A program made the translations under genes and the position numbers. A stretch of 64,000 bases of DNA from Sipunculus nudus. Lineage: Eukaryota; Annelida; Sipuncula; Golfingiida; Sipunculidae. The notes beneath the pieces are model-generated. The model saw nothing but the letters and a program-made list of their open reading frames with translations. It did no database searches and was not told where the DNA came from. Shown piece by piece: positions 51,835 to 62,732 of this stretch. The stretch is from positions 20,153,576 to 20,217,575 of the forward strand of contig CM049309.1 of assembly GCA_026874595.1 (NCBI GenBank). The letters run 5' to 3'. Positions within the stretch are counted from its first letter, which is position 1. Every line of letters starts with the position of its first letter.

Positions 51835-52757
51835 TTTTTGTCTGAGCAATAGTGATCACTCTTTGTCTGGTGTCCGTCCACTGTCTGTTTATCTGTTAAT
51901 TTACCAGGCACAAATCATAACCAAGATGGGAATCTTTCAACTTGACATGCTGGTAGGTCAATGAAAAATCTTGGAAACCTGAAATTAGGTCTCTGTTATC
52001 CATATCCTCTGAGCTAGGTGGCTCAGAAGAATCCCCAGAATAATTAAAAAGTTTGATTCAAAAGGTCTAGTATCTGAACAACCAATGCATCGATCACCAT
52101 GATTCTTTGCATGCATATTGATCAAGTAGTGTTCCGTCAGTTCCTGCAGACAAGTGGCACCACTTGGATATTTATCAAATTTTTTCACTTTTTTTTTCAA
52201 TTTTGAGACCTTCAAAGATGCAGTCATCCATCAACAGGGCACAAATCATAATCGTTGGTCATAGAATCTTCTAATTTGACATCCATGGAGGTCCATGAAA
52301 AATATCCTTGGAAATATGAAATAAGGTCTCTGACTCTGTTTTATTCATATTTTCCAAGCTATGATGCTTATAAGCACCCCCAAGAATAATTGAAATTTGA
52401 TAACCAAAGTAGGGCACAATTCATAACCATTGGACCAAGAATCTTCTAACTTGACATCCTGAGAGTTTCTCAAAAGTTCTTCCCAAAAATCCTTAAAATG
52501 GGTCACTGTGACCTATATTATTAGAGTTTTGTGGAATGTTTGAGCACCCCAGAAATATTTCAAAATACACACAAATTACCAGATCGCTCGGGAAAGGATG
52601 TTTAGATTGTCATCTAATTTGGTGTGCTTATTGGTCTTGAGGAACTTAACCAAAAATGCATGAATGACGATACCGTGTACATTATCTTAATAAGTTGCCT
52701 GTTCAAAGACATATTGTCAACATGTCAGTCAGCCGAGCATCATGACCCGTGGGTCAC
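51835..52757. mobile_element. Short copy of the array-bearing element (type A units)
   Basis: The left part decays from a GTCTGAGCAATAGTGATCAC start. Two or three type A units follow (CACAAATCATAACC at 51910, 52235 and 52410), with the core AGTGGCACCACT at 52153. The right end GTCAGCCGAGCATCATGACC plus CGTGGGTCACTTGT (52725-52757) matches 3585-3628. It gives the overall plan: left end, tandem units, right end. Confidence 0.65.
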
Positions 52758-52759
52758 TT

Positions 52760-55145
52760 GTTTAGAACCATGACAATTTTGAACCATTTTTGAAATATAT
52801 TTACATGCCCTGTTTTTTTACAATATTTTCCAAATATAATTGAATATATAAATTTTGTTGTTGACAAGTGTGCAGGACTTACAGGGATTCCCCCCCCCCA
52901 TGTATCAGTACTGCAGCCAGGTGTCACCGTTTCATCACCTGTGACAAACAAAATGCCTGGAAAAATTATAGGATTTGGGCATAATAACACATTATTGTCC
53001 CATGCTTCTTCAATACGAGGAACATTAATTTGAGTTTGTCGTTCTGTCTGTCTGTGTCTTACAGTCCGTCAGGTTTTCATTACTGTTCAATAACTTTCCT
53101 CAATACTAGGCATAGTTAGGGGCGAGCAGTAAGTTCTGATATCAAATGGTCATTCATGGTTGAATGGCTTGGTTATAAAATGTTACTGTCATGCATCTCA
53201 ATTCAAAGTAAGATTTTTTCAAATGTTGTGATTAAATACCACTGATTATTCCTTCATCGTAACGATTATCAACTGCGATCAACGCATGCGTTCATCGCAG
53301 ATATTGAGCACTGCTAGATTTTTTTTATGGCATGCATTAAACACACAGGGGATACCACTTTATGAGTAAATTGGAAGGGCTTAAGTAGTTTCATTATCAA
53401 AATATGAGTTTTAAAGTTCATTGAAGGAGAATAACTATAAGGAAGCATCACAATGTCTATTATATTTGACATGCATTTCACTATATCACTGAAAAAGTGC
53501 AACAATATATTTGATGCAATAAAAAGTGACATTTAAAGAGGAAGCTGAATTAAGCATTTAGCACGGGAGCCAGGACAATTATTTTAAATGGGGGGGAGGG
53601 TCCTATCCCACATTAATTTAATTAAAAACATAATTATTCCTTATATTTTATACTGAAATATCATTAAGGTTTGCAGGCATAAATCTTGAGCTGAAAAAAA
53701 GACTGTGATATCATGCAAGGCCCTGGACCTGGTTCATGTGCACTCCAGAGTATAAGGTCATGTAAGGGGGGTCCCAGGAAGAAGTTTCTTCGTGGGACCA
53801 CCCCGGTCACAGGAAGGCCTGCAACAAACAATCCTTTCGAAAATCTCCCTTTTGAGAAGGGGATTATCTCTGTCCAGTGGCCTTGATGTATGAAAACCCA
53901 GATAGGGCCTCCAGAGTAAAACTCTGTCCCGCCATCTAAACCTGTATGGCATTTGTGTTACCTGGCCCGAAGTCAAAGAAGAGAGGCGCCCACGGGGGAG
54001 CAAATATTAAAATTATTAATTATGCATGTTATACACAAATTTTGCAAATAAAAGTGGGTGGAATCTCTTCAGACAAACCTGGAGCATATGTATGTCGAAC
54101 ATCATGGCAATCTGTACAGTGGTATCAGAGGAGATACAAAAAAATGACAAAAATGGTATTACGCTATTAATATATAGATTATCTGATTTCATTCAAATTT
54201 GGGTCAGTGGTTGCTCTCATACATACCTTGGTTAGGATCAGTTTTGGAGTGTCTGTTTGAAAATTTATGATCAGCAGCTCAAAAAAAAAATTTACCCTTT
54301 GGTTCCCCAATCACAACCAAAAATTATAACATGTGGAGACATCTTCAAGGGGCAGTGAAAACTAAAACACAGCTCTATCATATTGATAGGGCAAGCAGTG
54401 GACAACAAGAAGCAAAGACATAAATTTCAAGAAGTTGTTTTGTTATTTTTATTTTTCCCCGCATTTTAGCTTAATCAGGAGTTTGACAGACTTGCAATGT
54501 TGAATTGTTACTGACAATATAAAAGGTATGAACTCAGCTGTTGATTTTTTATCCCCCCCCCCCTACAAATTTGATTTGGCCTTGTTCCGTCTGTCCCTCT
54601 GTCTGTCTGGCCTTCCATCAGGTTTCGTTTCTGTGTGTTTACTTTTCTTAATATTATTTGATTTCATTCAAATTTGGCTCAGTGATTTATTGCTGTCATG
54701 TTTATCATGGTTAGGATTGGTTTTGGAGTGACTATCTGAAAAATAATTCTCTCCAGCTCAGCAGGAAAATTATCAAATTTTGCTGCAATTTCTCAATGTG
54801 TTTTACCGTAGTTTTTTTATTTTCACCTGCATATGTCTCCTCATACCATAGTGGATCAGTTTAAGTTTTCATATGCCCTCAAGATTTTCTCCACATGTCA
54901 TAATTTTGCTTGCTTATCAAGCATGAAAGACAACAAAAGCCCAAAGTCGGGGACATTAAATCCACAAATTTGCTTGTTATTTTAGTTCCTACACCATTGA
55001 ACCCAGGCTTACAAGATGGAGAACTACCTATCTGAAGACTTGCCGAGTCATGATGATCAAACACCAATACACAGAGCAGTGGCACCATGTACAGGATCCA
55101 ACTAGCATTACAGGATTAAACCAACAGGAACCTCATAATCTTTGT
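52760..55145. repeat. Dispersed repeat fragments, no clear gene
   Basis: Two direct repeats of about 105 bp, TTTCATTCAAATTTGGGTCA (54189) and TTTCATTCAAATTTGGCTCA (54663), share the downstream block GGTTAGGATNNGTTTTGGAGTG. A GC-richer stretch at 53750-54000 has an open minus-strand frame but no motif. A possible exon at 55010-55147 overlaps the region but its frame is ambiguous. Confidence 0.5.
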
Positions 55146-55147
55146 AG

Positions 55148-55473
55148 GTATTCACTCTACTGGAGTCAGAACTGGAATTAAACTACAGTACCATGTGGAT
55201 TCTCAGACCTCAGCCTGTATCATGAAACAGATAAATGAAGACTCACCGGCTTCATTAGCAGCTAAAACAACAACTGAATCCCACAGAGGTGCTTCCTGCT
55301 TGACCAAAGCTCTATACAGAAGCTTGGCCATGGGCCAATACTTAAAATACCAAATGTTTCCTTTGGCTGCACAGACAGAATCCAAATCAGCCAAGCTGCC
55401 CACCAGCTTTGTGAATGCTACTTCTTGGTCTGAGCTGGTTGAGGCTGCTAAAGCAACCCATCCTGCTCTTAAG
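55148..55473 (+). CDS. Candidate internal exon, 326 bp, unidentified gene
   Basis: Acceptor TCTTTGTAG and donor AAG|GTATGT bound a fully open frame: IHSTGVRTGIKLQYHVDSQT, later LTKALYRSLAMGQYLKYQMF and SWSELVEAAKATHPALK. It enters in phase 1 and ends in phase 0. The next candidate exon (55922) continues this frame without a stop. The opposite strand is also open (55203-55478) and ends at a GTGAGT donor, so strand is not certain; two consecutive plus-strand exons favour plus. I do not recognise the protein. Confidence 0.45.
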
Positions 55474-55921
55474 GTATGTCAGCAGCCCATAGACAACAAA
55501 CACTTCAGAAATTGTTCATGCCTTCCTTTGACTGAAATTCATTAATTTTTTTCGATATCTGCATTATCATCACAAAGACTAGTTATTTTAACTGAAACTC
55601 ATTTTAATTGTTTTTTATACCTATGTGTGTGTCATCATTTGAATCTTATTTTAATCCATCCTTTGGTCAGTGAATAAATTCACCCACACACATAGATACA
55701 AAAACACAGACAATTAATACAATACTAAAGAGTGTATGTAATTATCTATTTTTTCTGGTTCTTTATATATGCAGATATTGTCACCAAAATTACATAATGT
55801 AAGACTTTCAAGCAAACCTCTCATCTCCCCCCCTGTATGAAACAATTTCCAAAATAAAAACTTGTGTTAATATGTAGTCTTCCATTATTTTATTTTGTTT
55901 AATTTTATGCAAATCTTGCAG

Positions 55922-55982
55922 GTTCTGATAATGCCTTGGGAGCAATATGCTTGCTGGCCAGTTGCAGATTTCTCAGTGAATG
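55922..55982 (+). CDS. Candidate internal exon, 61 bp, follows 55148-55473
   Basis: Acceptor CAAATCTTGCAG and donor G|GTAAGT are both consensus. The frame VLIMPWEQYACWPVADFSVN joins the previous exon in phase 0 and ends in phase 1. A possible later exon begins at 59395 after a TCATATTCACAG acceptor, and reads GMISELQTSSKSVMATRGLS to a stop at 59489-59492 in a compatible phase. Confidence 0.45.
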
Positions 55983-56190
55983 GTAAGTTAACAAACTCTC
56001 TACCCAAATATCCACACAGTCTTTATACTGAAGCGTTTCAGCAGAGAAGCAAACAGGCTGAAACAGCACAACATTGTGCCTGTGCCTAACTCTGCCACTG
56101 GCATTTCATTACAGAATACTAACCTCCACTGGCATCTATTTATCAACCTTTTTAGCACTCTGACTTGTCATGCTAAGTGATAGGTTTTTA

Positions 56191-57230
56191 GCTCAGCTGA
56201 CTGAGAGTCATCTGAGCTGTAGCGATCACCTTTTGCCTGTTGTCTGTCAGGTTGTCTGGCCGTCCGTTAACAGGGCACAAATCTTAACCGCTGGACCTGG
56301 AATCTTCAAACTTGACATCCAGAGAGGTCCATGAAAAATCACCTTGGAAACCTGAAATTAGCTCTCTGTTACCAATATTCTCTGAGCTATGGAGCTCGTA
56401 AGTACCCTTCAAAATAATCAAAGATTTGATACAAATGCTCAAGTATCTGAATAACTACTGCATTGATCACCATGATTTTTCGCATGAATATTGATCATGG
56501 AGTGTTCCATCAGTTCCTGCAAACTGGTGGCGCCACCTGTACTTAGTCTAATTTTTACCAATTTTTTTCTCTATTTTTGATACTTTCAAAAATCTATCAA
56601 CAGGGCACAAATTTTAAAGGCTTCACCTGGAATCTTCTTGCTTTACATGCAGGGAGGTCCATGAAAAGTCTCTGGGGATATCTGAAATTAGGTCTCTGTT
56701 ACCCATAGCCTTTGAGTTATAGGGCTCGTAAATACCCATCAGAATTATTAAAAATTTGATACAAAAGCTGCACTGTCTGGACAGCTAATGCATTAATCAC
56801 CATGATTTTTTGGATGGATTTTCATTACAGAGTGTTTCATTAATTCCTGAAAAATTGGTGGTGCCCCCTGTACTTTTTCTAATTTTTATGAATTTTTTTC
56901 TCCATTTTTGATACTTTCAAAGAAGCTGTCAGCTGTCAACACGGCACAAATTGTAACCGCTGGACCTGGAGTCTTCTAACTTTACATATAGGGAGATCCA
57001 TGAAAAGTCTCTGTGGAAACATGAAATTAGGTTTCTGTTACCCATATCCTTCAGGTTATGGGGCTTGTAAATACCTGTCAGAATAATTAAAAATTTGAAA
57101 AAGCTGTACTATCTGGACAGCTAATGCATTCATCACCATGATTTTTTGCATGGATATACATCACAGTGTTTCATTAAACCTGCAAACTGGTGGCGCCACA
57201 TGGATTTTGTCAAATTTTTTATGCTTTTTT
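56191..57230. mobile_element. Array-bearing element, left end plus three type A units
   Basis: Left end TTTAGCTCAGCTGACTGAGA plus GTCATCTGAGCTGTAG is followed by GTCTGTCAGG and CCGTCCGTTAACAGGGCACA. Three ~325-345-bp units begin at about 56272, 56605 and 56942, with cores at 56526 (perfect), 56846 and 57189. It is cut at 57231 by the start of a related element. Confidence 0.75.
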
Positions 57231-58355
57231 TAGCTCAAGTGACTATAAGTCATCTGAGCTGTAGTCGTGGTCCTTTGTCTGTCGGCTGTCGGTCCGTCCG
57301 TCCGTTAAACTGGCACGTTTTGAAACTGTAAGACCTAGGAGTCCAAAATTTGGCATAATGTTTGATGTCCCCAAGATCTTCTACCAAGCCGAAAAACTGG
57401 GTCTTTGCGACTTTGTTTCTTTGAGAAATTAAGGAAAAACCCGAATTTTTTTATTTAAAACCTATTTTCACACTTCAAATATATATCTAATATCAAAATC
57501 ACTCATTTGTTTTTCCTCATATTTACAATCAATATTCCTCTATATAGTTCTTATGTACATGCCAGAAATTAGGTCAGTATTATATAATTTAAAAAAGTTA
57601 TGGGCCCATACATAATGCATTTTGTAAAAAATGAGGAAAGATATTTGATCACTTAACATAAAACATGTTAAAGCTATGGACTTTTTTCCCAGTAATATAA
57701 CTTTAATTTAGCAAAATTAAAGTGTATACCCAAAATTAGATAAAAAACTTTTAAATTTTTAAAATTGGTACCTTAAATTTTACCCAAATTTGACCATGGC
57801 ACATGTTTTTCCTGTAACTGCTGTGGATTGAATTTTTACAGCATGTTTTTTTTAGCATTTCATCTGCTAACACCAAAAATTTGAAACCAGTTGATAAAAA
57901 ACTGTAAATTTATTCAAGTTTTCAAGCACCATGTCACATGTTGTTTACATCAAGCTAGTGTTATGCAGTTTGCTAGAGCTCAGCTCCCAAGCTTCAGCTG
58001 TCAATTCCTAAAATTTGGCATACAGTGAGATGTCTCCAAAATCCCCTACCATGCAAAGAATTTGGTCATTAGGACTAAATTCCTTTTAGATATTAATGAA
58101 AAACTTCATTTTTCCATTAAAAAACCATTGTTACACAAGACTGCCTAATATCAAAACCACTGATCTGACTTTGATCATATATAATATATATATTTTTCTA
58201 TACATTCGCTATTCACATGCCAGAAATGATGTCAGTATTGTGTAATTGTTTTAAGTTATGAGCCCAAACATAATGCACTTTGTAAAAAATCAAGAAATAT
58301 ATTTACTCCCTTAACAAGAGGATTGCTGAAGCTAGAGATTTTTTGTCAGGGATGT
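57231..58355. mobile_element. Second array-bearing element with ~665-bp repeats
   Basis: Left end TTTAGCTCAAGTGACTATAA plus GTCATCTGAGCTGTAG starts immediately after the previous array. The interior has two copies of a long unit (57340-57720, 58005-58355) sharing ACATGCCAGAAAT, TGTCAGTATTNTNTAATT and CATAATGCANTTTGTAAAAA. This unit is unlike types A to C and has no GGTGGCGCCACC core. Confidence 0.65.
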
Positions 58356-58359
58356 AAAA

Positions 58360-58800
58360 TTATTAGGGCCCGGCTTTCCTGCCCTATAGTAATTGACCTG
58401 TCCATCTGTCTAGCTGTCTGTCCATCCATCTGTCCATCCATCCACAAAATTCTTTTCCGGATGATAACTCCAGTAAGGATTGACCGATTGAGTTCAATAA
58501 CTCGTAAAAAGTATTTCATATAAGGTCCCCAGACTCAAGTTGATGGACCTTTTGATGGGCTACATCATGTTTGAAGATGGGTGACCTTGATGAATTTTCA
58601 AGGTCACAGAGGTGATAATGTTATAATGATGTTAACCAAATAGCTCGCAAACAATTTGACTTACACTCACTGAACTTGAAACCAGTAATGTTTGTAAGGA
58701 AGGGCTAGATCAAGTTCGAAGATGGATGACCTTGACAGAGGCGATAATTCTCAAATGATGTTAATGCAATAACTTGCAAAGAATTTGATGAACAATCAAA
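58360..58800. repeat. Two-unit repeat with TGACCTTGA sites
   Basis: After a (GTCCATCCATCT)-like spacer, two diverged units share GAAGATGGRTGACCTTGA (58575, 58719), GCGATAAT-like and GATGTTAANNNAATA. The first also has TTTTCAAGGTCACAG, an inverted site. Confidence 0.6.
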
Positions 58801-58910
58801 TTCGTTTCTGCATGGATGGATGATGGATAGGATTCAAACATAAGATGTATCACCCATGGCCTAAAGGAGAAGCTTATTGATATTTGGGTCAGAAGGAAAA
58901 ACAAAAAATT

Positions 58911-59092
58911 ATACACAGTTTGGTGTTCAGTTGCGGGTGTCTCCTTCAGCAGGCCAGAAATGGATGAATCTTTTTTTCGAGTCACTTGTGTACAGCAGCA
59001 TTGCACTTTCACAGCATATTTTGTACAGACAATTTGAAGATTCCCCAGAAAAGGATACACTGGCCCAACGCACCACAGTGGCTCTCATTTAG
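58911..59092 (+). CDS. Doubtful exon-like frame
   Basis: After TTATACACAG the frame FGVQLRVSPSAGQKWMNLFF then ESLVYSSIALSQHILYRQFE runs to a stop at 59092. The opposite strand is also open over 59009-59254 with a protein-like frame. Neither is recognised, and one may be a shadow of the other. Confidence 0.2.
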
Positions 59093-59839
59093 ACCATGTT
59101 TGGACAAATCTATCTCCATTTCTAACATCTTAAGGAATTTTGAACTATTATAGTGACCGTCAACAAATTTACATTGATATTCATATGTAGCCAATCTACA
59201 CATCACAGCGCATCTGTAGACCAAAGCCCATGCTACTTGAAAAGCAGTGCCCAACAGTGATGGTAGTGTCAGTCAGTCTGTCCGTCCTTCCTTCTGTCTG
59301 TCCTTCCATAAGTTCCTTTGTCCCTCTGTCAGTGATGCTTTCGTTCTCCTGCAATATCTCAAATAGAACGCCTTTACTCTTTCTCATATTCACAGGGATG
59401 ATTAGTGAATTACAGACCAGCTCAAAATCAGTTATGGCCACCAGAGGACTTTCTCTCACAACCACCAGCAAGCTTGTAAATTGTTTGGTTTAATTTACAT
59501 TTAGCGCTCCATAAACATCATCTAACCATGACATCAGATCCTTTCATCATCACAAGACATCAGTATCTCAGGATATCCACATCAACTGAAAGCAGCTCAA
59601 TTTTACTCAACAAAAATAAAACTGGCCCCTCCAATGACAAGTGTGAAGCTCTGGCTGCTTCTACCTTGTTATATTGGCAAAGAACTCTGGTTTTTTTTCA
59701 TGTACCAAAATCCCTTTGTGAGCAATAACATATATGCTAGTTACTCATCAGAAATATTCCAAAACATTTATCCCTCACTGCCTACTGTATTTCAGAGTGA
59801 TTTCAACATAAAATTATTAGGGGACCTCTGAGTTAATGT

Positions 59840-60800
59840 AAGGGGTGGCTTCATCCGTTATCCGTCAGCCGTCATCCGCATGTTAAACCATGCTATTTCA
59901 AAAACAATTGGAGCTAGCATCATCAAACTTTATGTAAAAATCAGTAATCTAAACAGCTTTATCCAATTTTGCTTATTTTATGCCATCTGTATTAACTGAT
60001 TTATAAGGAAAAAGCTAAAACACCTTTGAAAAAATCTTCTCAGAAACTATTCAGCCAAATTGTTCAGTATTTCACAGAAATAATCTCTGGACCCATATCT
60101 CTCAAGTTTGTTTGAATGGTTCCAGTTCAGTGAATTTCAGCAGAGTTTACAGGAAGCCTAACTTATTCATTTGTCTGAAAAAGGATACTTAAATTACAAT
60201 ACTAGAAACTGCTGGAGCTATCATCACCAAATTTTTGCAGATGTTGGTAACATGTTTCATATATGAAATTGAGGTATTGGTGGTGCCACTTACTTCTACC
60301 TTTATTTATACGAGGGTCATTGGTCACCAGTACATTAAAACCATAATTTCTCAGGAATGGCAGGAACTAACATCTCCAAAATTTATGCTAAAGTCTTGTC
60401 ACATATCAAATGTTGTGGGATTGAGCTTTTTGTGAGGCCACCTGCATTAACTTACATTTTACAAAAAGGTAAAAATATTTTGGAAATCTTCTCTGAAATC
60501 ATTCAGATAAATTGTTCAAAGTTTCACAGAAATGATCCCAGATGAGCTCTCTAGTTTGTGCAAATGGTTTGGTTTAGATGAATTTTGGCCGAGTTACAGG
60601 ATATGAACGGAGTCATTTGCCAAGTAAGCATACTTACATAACATTTTCAGAAAGTCCAGGCGTTAGCATCACTAAGTTTTGTGCAAATGTTGGTCACATG
60701 ACTCGTATTTGAAATTGCAGTGTTAGTGGCACCACCTACATATACCTGTTTTTAACGGGCAAGAACCTCATAATTTTAGCCTTTTTCAATTAAAAATGTT
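59840..60800. repeat. ~460-bp repeat units (two copies)
   Basis: Blocks AATTGTTCAGTATTTCACAG (60058) and AATTGTTCAAAGTTTCACAG (60511), each followed by GAAATNATC and a TTTGTNNNAATGGTT block, show two diverged units. The core-like motif appears as GGTGGTGCCACT (60279) and AGTGGCACCACC (60725). Confidence 0.65.
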
Positions 60801-60829
60801 TTACGATGAAACTGTGCAGCAGAATCATT

Positions 60830-61272
60830 TAATTTTATCGCCAGACAAAGTCTTTAGACACAATTGCGCCGTCTCTGCTGTCGCAGAGATTTCATTTGGA
60901 CATGATAACTCAAAAAATATTTCACAGAACTTTACCAAACTTGACATGTGCATAGATATGAGAGGACAAAGCCTATTGAAAATGGGGTCATGACCTTGAT
61001 AAGGAGAGTGACCTTGACCTTGAAAGATCTATTTTGGGGGAAAATCATACAAATTCTGAAATATCTCAAGAAATCTTGCATGGATTGATCCCAAAATCAA
61101 AATGATCAAAGATCTTGGACAGTGTTGTCATGTACCTGAAACTGGTGGCGCCACCTGTTATCATTTTCTTGTTTTCGTGCCATTTAATACCCCCTTTAAT
61201 TGCCACTTAACAATACTGTGAGCATTATAAGTCAAAAACTAATGGAGACATTTCTTTCATATTATGCATATA
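60830..61272. repeat. Type C array, left part (split by insertion)
   Basis: Matches 6525-6965 block by block: ATCGCCAGACA, TCGCAGAGATTTCATTTGGA, TGACCTTGACCTTGA, GATCTTGGACAGTGTTGTCA, the core at 61143, and CATATTATGCATATA. It continues at 62733 after the inserted element. Confidence 0.85.
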
Positions 61273-61442
61273 CAGTAAAACCTGAGAGTTAAGACCACCT
61301 GATGTGCCACACCAAAAGCGGTCTTAAGTCACAGGTGGTCTTAAGTCTCAGGTGGTCTAAGTCTCACCATGATGGGAACAAAGAATATCAAGGCATATAT
61401 GTCTACGTAAACATTTATTTATTTATTATAAAAAAACATACT

Positions 61443-61492
<50 letters not shown>

Positions 61493-62732
61493 TATAGATA
61501 ATCAAGTTATTCACAACAATATTTACAAGTAAACAACAATATTTACTTAAAACAATTAACCAATTTTGCTCTGCTAAACAAGGGAATCTTATTAATAATT
61601 ATCAAAGAAAGCTGGTCCTTTTATAACTTTATTAAACAAGCCTTTATCAAAAGCTTTGAATAGCCTGTTTGTTATATTGCACAAACACAAACTGCTAATT
61701 AATGATGTACCATGAGTACACACTGAGTCACTTTGTTGATAACTGACTTGTGCTCAACGTAATTAGAAGCAGACCCCATTAAAATCTCAATAAACTTAAA
61801 GCAGTTATGGGATCGATCATTTGATTACAGGTGACTGCTCACGTTATCAAACAGTCTCTCTATATTGGTACTATGGTAACTGGCATTGAGTCCTATTGTC
61901 TTATTGATGAATATTCTATTGATGTTATCGAAGCCGGTCGTCAGTTTGTCGTCGTCACTAACTGAATTGTTGTCAAGTCAAAATAAGTGTGATAAGCAAT
62001 GACAGTTGATCGCTAACGTTATGACAAACTTATTTTCATGGCTCACTTTTTTTTTCAAAATTAAATCCGCGCTAATGTTATTTAAACATCGCTAAGACTA
62101 GTTATGAACTCCGGTCAACGACCGCAGCGTAGTGAATGCGACCGCGGTGTCAGAAATACAACGGTAGTTCTTTTCTATGAATATTAATGAGGGATTTCCC
62201 CTAGAGCACGTGATCCTTTACCGTAAAGATGTTTTAGACAATCGTTAAACAAATACGATGTGTTCAAAGATAGGCTGTGCTAAAAAAAAAGGTACACAGG
62301 CATCAGAATTAAAGGATTGCGTCGTTTTACATGTTCCCTCGCAATATTCGCGGAACTTTCATTTTTGGAGAAAGATTAAAACCACGCTAGCCCTGGGCCA
62401 TTGACACCTGGAGGGGTATTGTGAATTAATGTCCAATTTACCGCGGGGAAAGTAGGTCACCATTGCCACCTGCACATTCAAGAGACGGTCAATGGCGCGG
62501 TCGTTTTAGTCTTAACTAAGGACGCCAGGTGCCACTACCGCTACACCAGGCGGTCGCTTAACGGAGGTAAAGACCAGCGACTGGCCACATCTGAGCGGTC
62601 GGTGGTCGCGTACCACAAACGGTCGCTCAACACAGGGGCATTAAAGAGTGATTAAGCTCGGTGCATTAATGTTTCGGTCGTAAGTCACAGACGGTCGCTG
62701 GCGGCAGTGGTCGCTTGGTTCAGGTTTCACTG
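61273..62732. mobile_element. pogo-like non-autonomous element, 1460 bp, TA target duplication
   Basis: Ends CAGTAAAACCTGA and TCAGGTTTCACTG form a 13-bp inverted repeat with one mismatch. TA lies on both sides (61271-61272, 62733-62734). Comparison with the unsplit array at 6965-6975 shows the array simply interrupted here. Subterminal GGTCTTAAGTCTCAGGTGGT motifs at the left and GGTCGCTNAACACAGG-type motifs at the right resemble pogo/Tigger MITEs. There is no transposase; a TA microsatellite lies at 61444-61484. Confidence 0.88.

Noticed and set aside
53758-54003. Arg-rich minus-strand frame in a GC-richer patch
   Set aside because: No motif, no plausible start or splice sites. It may be part of a dispersed repeat, so not called as a gene.
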